Below the pieces are notes generated by a model. That model did no database searches and was not told the DNA's origin. It saw only the letters and a list, made by a program, of their open reading frames with translations. Position numbers and translations under genes: made by a program. From positions 238,438-302,437 of the forward strand of contig NZ_KZ984052.1 of the NCBI RefSeq assembly GCF_003569805.1: DNA of 64,000 bases. The letters are read 5' to 3'. The stretch's first letter is position 1; every line of letters begins with the position of its first letter. This DNA is from Microbacterium halotolerans. GTDB lineage: Bacteria; Actinomycetota; Actinomycetes; Actinomycetales; Microbacteriaceae. Below, one piece after another: positions 31,905-40,142 of the stretch.

Positions 31905-32846
31905 ATGGGTGCTGGACACGATCACGGGCCGAGTCCGGAAGAAGCCGCACAGGCACCGGACTTCCGGCGCAAGCTGGGCATCGCCTTCGCGCTGGTCTTC
32001 GGCATCGTCGTCGCGCAGGGCGTCGGCGCCTGGGTGACCGGGAGTCTGGCGCTGCTGGTGGACATGGTGCACTCGCTCACCGATTCCGTCGGCCTGCTGG
32101 TGGCGCTGGTGGCCGCGACGCTGATGATCCGGCCCCCGAGCAAGCGACGCACCTGGGGATTCCGCCGCATCGAAGTGCTCGCTGCGCTGGGGCAGGCGCT
32201 GCTGCTGATCGGGGTGAGCGTCTATGCGCTCATCGAGGGTATCGAGCGCTGGGCGAATCCGCCCGAGGTCGCTGCACCCGAGCTGTTGGTGTTCGGCATC
32301 GTCGGACTGCTGCTCAACGTCACGGCGATGATGGTGCTCGCCTCCAGTCGGGGGGCGAACTTCAACATGAAGGCTGCCTTCCTCGAAGTGCTCATGGACG
32401 CCCTCGGCACTCTGGCCGTCATCGCCTCGGCCGTCCTCATGATGACCACCGGTTACCAGCGCGCCGACACCCTCGCCGCATTCGCCATCGCGCTGATGAT
32501 CATCCCGCGTGCCGCGCTGCTCATCCGCGAGACGATGCGCGTGCTGATGGAGTTCACTCCCAAGGGCCTCGACCTCGACGAAGTGCGCCGACACCTGCTC
32601 ACGATGGACCACGTCCAGGACGTGCATGACTTGCACGCCTCCACGGTGGCCCCCGGACTGCCCACCCTGTCAGCGCACGTGGTGCTCGACGACTCCTGCT
32701 TCACCGACGGGCACGCCGTCGAGATCCTGGAACACGTGCGCCGTTGCGTCGCCGAGCACTTCGACGTCGCAATCCATCACACCACGATCCAGTTGGAGAC
32801 CGAGCAGCACAGCGAGCACGAGGCCGCCGGCGCGCTGCACCCCTGA
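31905..32846 (+). CDS. Cation diffusion facilitator (CzcD-like metal efflux)
   Basis: 313 residues. Antiporter that removes divalent metal such as zinc, cobalt or cadmium. His-rich start (GAGHDHG), six helices, the metal-site motif DMVHSLTDS in helix 2 and FLEVLMDALGTL in helix 5 (Glu in the first site position where many members have His; also found in CzcD types), and a cytoplasmic domain after residue 210 with several His residues. GTGAGGAG precedes the ATG. Shares an operator with arsR, so it is probably induced by metal. The metal cannot be read from the sequence. Confidence 0.9.
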   Translation: MGAGHDHGPSPEEAAQAPDFRRKLGIAFALVFGIVVAQGVGAWVTGSLALLVDMVHSLTDSVGLLVALVAATLMIRPPSKRRTWGFRRIEVLAALGQALLLIGVSVYALIEGIERWANPPEVAAPELLVFGIVGLLLNVTAMMVLASSRGANFNMKAAFLEVLMDALGTLAVIASAVLMMTTGYQRADTLAAFAIALMIIPRAALLIRETMRVLMEFTPKGLDLDEVRRHLLTMDHVQDVHDLHASTVAPGLPTLSAHVVLDDSCFTDGHAVEILEHVRRCVAEHFDVAIHHTTIQLETEQHSEHEAAGALHP

Positions 32847-32854
32847 GCGCTGAG

Positions 32855-33022
32855 TCAGGACCGGACGAGGCGGGCGATGGAGCCGGATGCTTCCTCGATC
32901 TTCTGGCTCGTCTCTCGGCTGCCTTGCGCGGCGGCCTCGACGATGCAGCGGCTCAGGTGCTCCTCGAACAGACAGACTGCCACCGACCGGAGCGTCGTGG
33001 TCATCGCCGAGACCCTGTTGAG
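32855..33022 (-). pseudogene. Truncated CsoR/FrmR-type metal-sensing repressor
   Basis: The last 55 codons read VSAMTTTLRSVAV, then FEEHLSRCIVEAAA and IEEASGSIARLVRS, ending in a stop: the C-terminal half of a CsoR-family (DUF156) repressor, including the His and second Cys of the copper site. The N-terminal helix with the first ligand Cys is gone; upstream codons (RPGRPRSRG) do not match the family. It is squeezed between the efflux gene and arsR, in opposite orientation to the efflux gene. Broken by a deletion or recombination. Whether any product is made is unknown. Confidence 0.72.
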
Positions 33023-33068
33023 GCCCCGGCTTCTGGGCCGGCCGGGCCTGCTCGACTGTGCCAGAGCG

Positions 33069-33461
33069 CTATCGCTGGTGAGTCTTCGTGACGACAGCAG
33101 CGCCATGCACTGGACACAGCGTCACCGCGTCGCCAGTCAGGGCCAGGATCCGCTCCGCCGCCGCCAGCAGTTCGACCAGTGACTCGGGGTGCGCGAGCGA
33201 GTACATCGAAGCCCGACCTTCCGAGCGCACCGTCACCATGCCTGCCTCGCGCAGACATGCCAAGTGCTTGGACACAGTGCTCTGCGACAGCCCCAGATGC
33301 GCGGTAAGATCGACGACTCGATGCTCACCGAGCTGAAGGTGCTGCAGGATCACCAACCGCGACGGATCGCTGAAGCTGTGGAACAGCGAAGCCGCGGGAA
33401 CCACGGCACCGACCTCAGTCACGGGCGTCGCACTCCGCGCCTCCTTCGTATTCATCGTCAT
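33069..33461 (-). CDS. ArsR/SmtB family metal-responsive repressor
   Basis: 130 residues. Winged helix with the recognition region LGLSQSTVSKHLACLREAGMV and wing VRSEGRASMYSLA; it starts from the usual FSDPSRLVILQHL. Possible ligands are the Cys in HLACLR and the C-terminal CPVHG. It likely represses itself and the efflux gene through the shared operator. The putative -10 (TAACAT) lies 6-7 bp before the first ATG and there is no good ribosome site, so the mRNA may be leaderless and start at 33461; an in-frame ATG follows at 33455. Confidence 0.88.
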   Translation of the reverse strand: MTMNTKEARSATPVTEVGAVVPAASLFHSFSDPSRLVILQHLQLGEHRVVDLTAHLGLSQSTVSKHLACLREAGMVTVRSEGRASMYSLAHPESLVELLAAAERILALTGDAVTLCPVHGAAVVTKTHQR

Positions 33462-33476
33462 GTCTCGATGTTATCG
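33447..33476 (-). promoter_or_regulatory. ArsR-type operator and -10 at the arsR start
   Basis: Read on the minus strand it matches the site before the efflux gene at 25 of 30 positions: CGATAACATCGAGA then CGATG in the same register. The -10 TAACAT is inside it, and the arsR start codon too, so a bound repressor would cover both. Confidence 0.7.
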
Positions 33477-33886
33477 AAGGACGGCAACGCCGTCGAGATC
33501 GAGACGACTTCGCGGGCAGCGTGACATAAGGCACTCCGGATGGTGCGTCGACTGATAAGAAACCTCCGCGAACGTCGATACGTCGCCTCGAACATGAAGG
33601 GGGCCAGCCACGGCAGTGCGTTCCATGAACGTCACAGCCGCGGGACTCCCGGGGCCCGCCACGGGCGCAGCACAGTGACGACGACGGCGGCGAAGACGAC
33701 GCTCGCGACCTGCACGAACAGTCCCGCGCCCCATCCGGTGACCTCGGACTTTCTCGCCGAGTCAGATCGCAACCCTATGAGGGGACGTTCTTGCTCGGAG
33801 GAGTGGGGCCGCTGAACGAGTGACGGCGCTGACGCGGGCGATCCGGCGGGAGAGGATTCGAGTCTGGCGCCCACGTGACCCGGAGC
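33477..33886. other. Gene-free stretch with a possible membrane-protein remnant
   Basis: About 410 bp without a supported gene. On the minus strand the codons of 33632-33800 encode KSEVTGWGAGLFVQVA and a hydrophobic segment FAAVVVTVL before RPWRAPGVPRL and a stop. It looks like the tail of a membrane protein, but I cannot match it to a family and there is no start region. Probably decayed DNA at the edge of the metal islet. Confidence 0.35.
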
Positions 33887-34750
33887 TCACGACGTTGACG
33901 CGTAAAGCTCCGTCGCGGCGCTGACCAGGTCGTCGATCAGGGGCGGGCGGTGATCGTTCCACCACACGAGTCGAACGGGAATTCGTGGGCCGTCCGTGAT
34001 CGGGCGGAATGTGACGCCGGCGCGCGCGTGGTGGTGCGCTGTCGCCTCCGACGTCGTGCCGACGCCGCGGCCGGCGGCGATGGCGTCAAGCCAGTTGTCG
34101 ACGTCGCTCGATTCGATGAACTGCGGCGAGTGATCCGTGTCGTCCCAGTGATGTGTGTTCGTGGTGCCCACGCGCGGGTCGATGATCACCGTGCGTTCGC
34201 CGATCTCCGCCATGCGCATCCGGCGGCGACGCGCCCACTGCGGGTCGTCGGCAGCGAATGCGACGAGTCGGCGTTCGAGCCCGACGATCACCGACTCGAA
34301 CCGCTTGTCGTCGACGGGGCGACGAACGATGGCGACGTCGCACAGTCCTTCCGCCAAACCTGCGGTGGGGGAGTTGTGCCGCACCAGCGTGAGCTCGGTG
34401 TCGTCGTGCTTCCGGCTCCAGTCGCGCTGGAGCCGAGTGCTGTGCGTCCCGAGCGCGGCCCACGCGTAGCCGAGGCGGAGCACGCCGTGTCGAGTGCGCA
34501 GGAACTCGGTGAATCCGCTCGCTTCGGCGAGCACGCGCCTGGCGTGCGGCAGGACCAGTCGGCCGACGCTGGTGAGTTCGCAGCCGCGAGGGACTCGACG
34601 CAGCACCCGGTCTCCGACTGCGTTCTCCAGATTGGCGATCGTGCGCGACACCGCCGCCTGTGAGACGAACAGCTCCGCTGCGGCGTCGGTGAACGAGCCC
34701 GCTTCAGCAGCGGTGACGAAGTACCGCAGCTCCCTCAGCGTCCAGTCCAT
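33887..34750 (-). CDS. LysR family transcriptional regulator
   Basis: 287 residues. N-terminal helix-turn-helix LRELRYFVTAAEAGSFTDAA then VSQAAVSRTIANLE, followed by a substrate-binding-like effector domain. Start MDWTLREL at 34750; a -10-like TATACG lies 8 bp before it with no ribosome site, so it may be leaderless. Divergent from the EamA exporter gene with 69 bp between starts, the common arrangement in which the LysR protein controls its neighbour. Confidence 0.9.
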   Translation of the reverse strand: MDWTLRELRYFVTAAEAGSFTDAAAELFVSQAAVSRTIANLENAVGDRVLRRVPRGCELTSVGRLVLPHARRVLAEASGFTEFLRTRHGVLRLGYAWAALGTHSTRLQRDWSRKHDDTELTLVRHNSPTAGLAEGLCDVAIVRRPVDDKRFESVIVGLERRLVAFAADDPQWARRRRMRMAEIGERTVIIDPRVGTTNTHHWDDTDHSPQFIESSDVDNWLDAIAAGRGVGTTSEATAHHHARAGVTFRPITDGPRIPVRLVWWNDHRPPLIDDLVSAATELYASTS

Positions 34751-34819
34751 AACCAAAGCGTATAGCAGTGGCGAATTATGCGCTGGTGACAAGTGGTTGC
34801 CGCTCCTAGCGTGAATCGT

Positions 34820-35731
34820 ATGAGTGAAGCCAAGGCAACCGCGCGCACAGACGACACGGCCTTACGGGCCGTCGCACCGACGCCGCGTCGGGTGCGGACC
34901 GGTGTGGTTCTGATGCTCGCGAGCACGGCATCGAATCAAGCAGGGGCAGGACTCGGCGCAATGGCGTTCCCCGTCATCGGGCCGGTCGGAGTCGTCGCAG
35001 TTCGGCAGATCGTCACCGCGCTCATCCTGGCCCCGATCGTGCGCCCTCGGTTCCGCGCACTGCGCTGGCGGGAATGGACGCTCACCGTTTCGTTGGCGGT
35101 CGTGTTCAGCGTGATGAACCTCTGCCTGTATCTGGCGATCGAGCGCATCGGTCTCGGCCTCGCCGTCACCCTCGAGTTCGTCGGGCCGCTCGCCGTGGCC
35201 ATCGTCGGCTCACGGCGTCTGCTCGACATGGGCTGCGCCGTACTCGCCGGCATCGGCGTCGTGGTGCTGACCAGTCCCGGCCCCAGTACGGATCTCATCG
35301 GCATCGCCTCAGCAGGAGCAGCCGCGGCCGCCTGGGCCTGCTACATCCTGCTCAATCGCCGAGTGGGTCAGCGACTGCCTGGGCTGCAGGGCACGGCGAT
35401 CGCCAGCGTCGTGACAGCGGGCATCTGGATGCCGGTCGCCGCCGTCTGGTTCGTCATTCACGTTCCGACCCCGGCGGCGTTGGGGCTCGCTGTCGCCTGC
35501 GGAGTGATGTCGTCCCTGGTGCCGTACGTCGCCGACCTGCTCACGCTGCGCCGCATATCGGCGCATGCCTTCGGCACGTTCACGAGCCTCAACCCGGTAT
35601 GGGCGGCGCTGGCCGGCTGGTTGCTGCTTCACCAGTCGCTCAGCCTGAACGAATGGCTGGGAACAGGGCTCATCGTGGTCAGCAGCGTCTTCGTCTCGAT
35701 CCGAGCGCTCGCATCCCCGGATGAGCAGTGA
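34820..35731 (+). CDS. EamA (DMT) family transporter, RhtA-like
   Basis: 303 residues with ten hydrophobic helices and two EamA repeats. The order LYLAIERIGLGLAVTLEFVGPLAVAI and WACYILLNRRVG is typical of the RhtA subgroup (threonine/homoserine efflux in E. coli), so amino acid or metabolite export is likely; the substrate is unproven. ATG 34820 has TAGCGT 7 bp upstream, again a possible leaderless start. Controlled presumably by the divergent LysR protein. Confidence 0.85.
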   Translation: MSEAKATARTDDTALRAVAPTPRRVRTGVVLMLASTASNQAGAGLGAMAFPVIGPVGVVAVRQIVTALILAPIVRPRFRALRWREWTLTVSLAVVFSVMNLCLYLAIERIGLGLAVTLEFVGPLAVAIVGSRRLLDMGCAVLAGIGVVVLTSPGPSTDLIGIASAGAAAAAWACYILLNRRVGQRLPGLQGTAIASVVTAGIWMPVAAVWFVIHVPTPAALGLAVACGVMSSLVPYVADLLTLRRISAHAFGTFTSLNPVWAALAGWLLLHQSLSLNEWLGTGLIVVSSVFVSIRALASPDEQ

Positions 35732-35797
35732 CGAGAAGGAACTCCGTCCGGCGATTCTATGCTGGTGTCGACGCCGGACTCGCGCGATACTGACGCA

Positions 35798-37270
35798 ATG
35801 GATGATGTCGCCGACTGGCTCGCCGCGAACGGCGACCTGTTCTGGACCTGGGTGGTTCTTCCCGTCGTGGTGCTGCTCGGGCTCTACATGACCATTCGCT
35901 CCGGCGTTGTGCAGTTCCGGCTCATCCCCGAGATGTTCCGCACGCTCACGAACCGCACGCCCCGTGACGAATCGGGCGAGCCGCAATCGGTGTCGGCATT
36001 CCAAGCGTTCACGATCTCCGCGGCTTCGCGCGTGGGAACGGGCAACATCGCCGGTGTGGCCACGGCGATCGCCATCGGCGGGCCGGGGGCGGTGTTCTGG
36101 ATGTGGCTGATGGCGTTCGTCGGGGCCGCCTCGGCCTTCGCTGAGTCGACGCTCGCTCAGCTCTTCAAGGTGCGCGACCCCGCTGGCTTCCGGGGCGGCC
36201 CCGCCTACTACATGCAGCGCGGACTCAAGGCGCGCTGGATGGGCGTGTGGTTCGCGGTGATCCTCATCATCTGCTTCCCGTTCGCGTTCAGCTCGCTGCA
36301 GGCCAACACGATCTCCGCTTCCCTCGGCGGCGCGGTCGCCTCGATGACGGGCACTGACGCCGGGGCATGGCTGCCTTGGGTCTCCGGCCTCGTCGTCGCG
36401 GCGCTCACGGGGCTCGTCGTGTTCGGAGGAGTGCGCCGCATCGCCTCAGTGACGCAGACGATCGTGCCGGTCATGGCATTGGCGTACCTGCTGCTCGGGT
36501 TGGCCGTCGTCGCCGTCTCCTGGCAGGAGGTCCCGGCAGCGATCTCGTCGATCTTCACCCAGGCGTTCGGCTACAACGAGGTGGTCGGAGCGGCCTTCGG
36601 ATACGTCGTTCTCACCGGCATCAAGCGCGGCATGTTCTCGAACGAAGCGGGCCTCGGCTCCGCGCCGAATGCCGGCGCGAGCGCCGCCGTCACCCATCCG
36701 GTCAAGCAGGGACTGGTGCAGGCGCTCGGAGTGTACTTCGACACGTTCCTGGTGTGTTCGATCACGGCCTTCATCATCCTCACCGGCGTTCCCGATCTCG
36801 CCGGAGCGCCCGTGGGAGTCGACCTCACACAGGCTGCCCTCGGCGGGACGCTCGGCGAATGGTCGCTCACCGCGCTCGCCATCATCGTGTTCCTGCTCGC
36901 GTCCAGCTCGATCATCGGCAACTACTACTACGGCGAGGCCTCCATCGAGTTCATCTCGACGCGCCGCTGGGTGCTCGTCGCCTACCGCACGCTCGTCGTC
37001 GCCGCGGTCTTCGTCGGTTCTGTGCTCTCCGCCAACGTGGTGTGGAGCTTCGCCGATGCTGCGATGGGGTTCATGGCGATCACCAATCTCGTCGCCCTCG
37101 CCCTGCTGTCGGGGCTCGTCTTCGCGCTGCTGCGCGACTACATGCAGCAGCGCGGGGAAGGAAAGGACCCCGTGTTCACACGCGACCGACTGCCCGATGT
37201 CTCCGGAATCGACTGCTGGCACGACGAGCTCAGCGTGACGGGGCCGCTGCCCGTACAGCGTCGTCGCTGA
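35798..37270 (+). CDS. Alanine/glycine:cation symporter (AGCS family)
   Basis: 490 residues, about 11 helices. Imports alanine or glycine with sodium or protons. Family motifs: SRVGTGNIAGVATAIAIGGPGAVFWMW, FRGGPAYYMQRGL and GIKRGMFSNEAGLGSAPNA. ATG 35798 is used since MDDVADWLAANG matches the usual start of the family; an in-frame ATG at 35759 would add 13 residues, and neither has a clear ribosome site. A GATACT box 6 bp before 35798 would allow leaderless expression. Convergent with the next LysR gene. Confidence 0.92.
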   Translation: MDDVADWLAANGDLFWTWVVLPVVVLLGLYMTIRSGVVQFRLIPEMFRTLTNRTPRDESGEPQSVSAFQAFTISAASRVGTGNIAGVATAIAIGGPGAVFWMWLMAFVGAASAFAESTLAQLFKVRDPAGFRGGPAYYMQRGLKARWMGVWFAVILIICFPFAFSSLQANTISASLGGAVASMTGTDAGAWLPWVSGLVVAALTGLVVFGGVRRIASVTQTIVPVMALAYLLLGLAVVAVSWQEVPAAISSIFTQAFGYNEVVGAAFGYVVLTGIKRGMFSNEAGLGSAPNAGASAAVTHPVKQGLVQALGVYFDTFLVCSITAFIILTGVPDLAGAPVGVDLTQAALGGTLGEWSLTALAIIVFLLASSSIIGNYYYGEASIEFISTRRWVLVAYRTLVVAAVFVGSVLSANVVWSFADAAMGFMAITNLVALALLSGLVFALLRDYMQQRGEGKDPVFTRDRLPDVSGIDCWHDELSVTGPLPVQRRR

Positions 37271-37291
37271 CGCCGTACGGCTGCCAGCGGG

Positions 37292-38206
37292 TCATCGGCG
37301 CCGGCGCTGGGCGATGACGTCCAAGAAATCGTGCGCGCCGGGCTGCGGGACGGTTCCCGACCACACGGCTGCGAGCGGACGCTCCATCCGGATGCCTTCA
37401 ACCGCCACACGCACGAGCCTGCCGGCCCGGATATCGTCGGCGACGGCGAGGGAGCTGAGCGCGCCAGGGGCGACACCCGCCATGATCGCGCTGCGGACGC
37501 CGAGCGTCGTCGGCAGCACGGCTGCGGGTTCGGCTGTGACAGGGCGGCCTGCCGCGAGGAGGGCGTCCTCCAAAGCTCGTCGGGTGCCGCTGCCCCGCTC
37601 GCGGAGCACCAGGCTCGTGACGGAGAGCTCCTGTGCGGAGGTTCTGCCTGATCTCGCCCAGCGGTGGCCCGGTTGTGCGACCACGTCGACCGTGTCGTGG
37701 GCGACGACCACTGACCCGAGGTCGTCCGGGAGCCTCGGCGTCTCGATGAACCCGAGGTCGACGGATCCTTCGCGCACGGACTCGATGACCGCGCTGCTGT
37801 TCTCGGCGGTGAGCTGCACGACAGGTCCGTCATCGCCGGCGCTGATGCGCCATCCGGCGATCCACTCCGGGAACAGATGCTCCGCGATCGTGAGGCTCGC
37901 CGCGATCCGGATCGTTCTGCTGCGGTCGGTGCGCAGAGTTGCGACCGCGTCCGAGAACTCATCCGCCGAGGCGAGGAGCTTCGCCGCCCAGCCGATGACG
38001 ACCTCGCCTGCGGGAGTCAACCTGGAGCCCCGTGCAGACCGCACCAGCAGTCGGGTGCCCAGGTCGGTCTCCAGGCCGCGGATGCGCTGAGACACGGCCT
38101 GCTGGCTCACGCCGAGGTGCGCACCGGCCGCCGACATGCTGTGCTCCGCCGCGACCATCGACAGAGCACGGAGCGCCTCCAGATCCGGTTCACCGGTCAT
38201 CCTCAT
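37292..38206 (-). CDS. LysR family regulator beside yeiH-like gene
   Basis: 304 residues. HTH LRALSMVAAEHSMSAAG with VSQQAVSQRIRGLE, then the effector domain. ATG 38206 (MRMTGEPDLE) is preceded by GAGGTGAG; ATG 38200 is the alternative. The 86-bp divergent spacing to the YeiH-family gene repeats the familiar LysR-YeiH pairing (YeiE/YeiH in E. coli), so it probably senses the substrate of that protein. The first 39 codons of the longer frame look non-coding. Confidence 0.9.
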   Translation of the reverse strand: MRMTGEPDLEALRALSMVAAEHSMSAAGAHLGVSQQAVSQRIRGLETDLGTRLLVRSARGSRLTPAGEVVIGWAAKLLASADEFSDAVATLRTDRSRTIRIAASLTIAEHLFPEWIAGWRISAGDDGPVVQLTAENSSAVIESVREGSVDLGFIETPRLPDDLGSVVVAHDTVDVVAQPGHRWARSGRTSAQELSVTSLVLRERGSGTRRALEDALLAAGRPVTAEPAAVLPTTLGVRSAIMAGVAPGALSSLAVADDIRAGRLVRVAVEGIRMERPLAAVWSGTVPQPGAHDFLDVIAQRRRR

Positions 38207-38292
38207 GCCACTCACCTCGGTACAAGCGTAACTTGTATCCGTCGAGGGATCCGCTCCTACCGGTGCGGCGCGGTCGCGCACAGGATGGGGAC

Positions 38293-39345
38293 ATGGCCTA
38301 CGAATCGCGCAAGGACGGCGCACGCCCGACGCGCGCTCCCGCCGTCCAGCGTCTCCGCGCGAGTGCGCCGGGATTGGCGGTCAGTCTTCTTGCAGCGGGC
38401 GCCTCATCCGGGATCGGTCTGCTCCGGCCCGGCGTCAGCCCGCTCATCATCGCGATCGTGTTGGGTGTGCTCGTCGCCAACACGATCGGGGTGCCGACGG
38501 CGTGCGCGGCAGGCGTCGACTTCTCGGCGAAGAAGTTCCTGCGCGCCGGCATCGTGCTCCTGGGGCTCCAGCTCGTGCTCACCGACATCGTCGATCTCGG
38601 GGCGGCGCTGCTGGTCGTCGTGGTGTGCATCGTCGGCGGGGGCATGCTGGGCACGATCCTGCTGGGTCGGCTGCTGCGGGTTCCGTCAGGGCTGACCCTG
38701 CTCATCGCGTGCGGCTTCGCGATCTGCGGGGCCGCTGCCGTAGCAGGGGCTGCAGGCGTCACCGACCCGGACGACGAGGCAGAGCATGACACCATCACGG
38801 CGGTGGCGCTGGTGGTGCTGTTCGGAACCCTGATGATCCCGCTCATCCCGATGGCTGCGCAGCTGCTCGGAATGGGCCAGGAGGATGCGGGGATGTGGGC
38901 GGGAGGATCGATCCACGAGATCGCCCAGGTCGTCGCCGCGGGCGGAGCGATCGGCGGGGGAGCGCTGGGCGTCGCGGTCGTCGTCAAGCTGGCCAGAGTG
39001 CTGCTGCTCGCACCGGTCGTCGCCGGTCTGAGCATCCGGCAGCGGCGTCTCGGTCGGGTCGCGGGCGTGACCTCGGGGGCGAAGCTGCCGCCGATCATCC
39101 CTCTGTTCATGCTCGGCTTCATCGCGATGGTCGTGCTGAGGACCTTCGCCCCGCTTCCCGACGGCGTGCTCGCAGCCGGCGGGGTGCTGCAGACCGGCCT
39201 CCTCGCCGCGGCGATGTTCGCGCTCGGGTGCGGCGTGAGAATCCGCAACCTCGTCAGGGTGGGCCCGAGGCCGTTCGTGCTGGCCGCGCTCGCGACACTT
39301 CTTGTCGGGGCGATCGCCTACGGCGGTGTGCGGCTCGTCGGCTGA
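38293..39345 (+). CDS. YeiH/UPF0324 family putative sulfate or sulfonate-related exporter
   Basis: 350 residues, about ten helices. Signatures: FLRAGIVLLGLQLVLTDI, ACGFAICGAAAVAGAAGV, GGSIHEIAQVVAAGG and LMIPLIPMAAQLLG, all from UPF0324. Members are annotated as putative sulfate exporters, partly from taurine operon context; no sulfur gene is adjacent here, so substrate is open. ATG 38293 follows GGATGGGG. Confidence 0.88.
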   Translation: MAYESRKDGARPTRAPAVQRLRASAPGLAVSLLAAGASSGIGLLRPGVSPLIIAIVLGVLVANTIGVPTACAAGVDFSAKKFLRAGIVLLGLQLVLTDIVDLGAALLVVVVCIVGGGMLGTILLGRLLRVPSGLTLLIACGFAICGAAAVAGAAGVTDPDDEAEHDTITAVALVVLFGTLMIPLIPMAAQLLGMGQEDAGMWAGGSIHEIAQVVAAGGAIGGGALGVAVVVKLARVLLLAPVVAGLSIRQRRLGRVAGVTSGAKLPPIIPLFMLGFIAMVVLRTFAPLPDGVLAAGGVLQTGLLAAAMFALGCGVRIRNLVRVGPRPFVLAALATLLVGAIAYGGVRLVG

Positions 39346-39383
39346 ACATCGACCGCCTGCCGTGTCGGCTCGTGCGTTGGGAG

Positions 39384-40079
39384 CTACAGTCGGGAGATCT
39401 CCTGCCTCGGGCGCACCGGGAGATCGGTGATGTGCACGTCCTGCGGCGCATCGATGACGAACCGGACGGCCGTGGCGATCGATCGGGGGCTGATGTACCG
39501 TTCGGGCGTGTAGGCGTCGGCGGGCACCATCGCGCGCAGCATATCGGTGTCGGTCTGGCCGGGGGACACCGTCACGACGCGCACGCGGTGCGATTCCTCG
39601 TCGATGCGGAGCACATCGGCGATTCCGCGCAGAGCGTGCTTGCTCGCGGTGTACACGGCGCTTCCGGGCACAGGACGCGTACTCGCACCCGAACCGATGA
39701 AGACGACTGTTCCTTCGGCGTGCCGCAGCAGGGGGAGCGCCGCCCGCGTGAGCAGCGCGGGAGCGGTGACGTCGGTGGCGAAGTGCGCCTCCCAGTCATC
39801 GCGCGTCGCATCGGCGACGGACAGCGGCCGAGCGATCGCGGCGACGTTCGCGAGCACGTCCAGACGGTCGAGTTCGGTGACGCGCGCTTCCACGGCGGCG
39901 GTGTCGGTGAGATCGAGCTGCCAGGTCTCCGCCCCGGTGCGCTCGTGCAGATCCGCGAGCCGTTCGGTGTCGCGTCCGACCGCGATCACGCGGTGCGTCG
40001 CTGCGAGCTCGGCGACGATCTCCCTTCCCATTCCTCCGGTGGCTCCGGTGACGAGGGCGACGGGCTGATCGGCGTGCAT
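39384..40079 (-). CDS. Short-chain dehydrogenase/reductase
   Basis: 231 residues, classical SDR. Cofactor loop VTGATGGMGREI, DLTD, ANVAAIARP, catalytic Ser in GSGAS and YTASKHALRG with Tyr and Lys; VTVSPGQTDTDML follows. The final residues (ISRL) end the fold slightly early but normally for the short actinobacterial members. Convergent with the YeiH gene (38 bp) and 63 bp downstream of the MFS gene on the same strand, so possibly co-transcribed with it. Substrate unknown. Confidence 0.88.
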   Translation of the reverse strand: MHADQPVALVTGATGGMGREIVAELAATHRVIAVGRDTERLADLHERTGAETWQLDLTDTAAVEARVTELDRLDVLANVAAIARPLSVADATRDDWEAHFATDVTAPALLTRAALPLLRHAEGTVVFIGSGASTRPVPGSAVYTASKHALRGIADVLRIDEESHRVRVVTVSPGQTDTDMLRAMVPADAYTPERYISPRSIATAVRFVIDAPQDVHITDLPVRPRQEISRL

Positions 40080-40142
40080 GGCATGTCCGTTCTCAAGGAG
40101 GGCTGCGAGATGATGACCGTGGGGCGGCGCTTGTCAGTGAGG

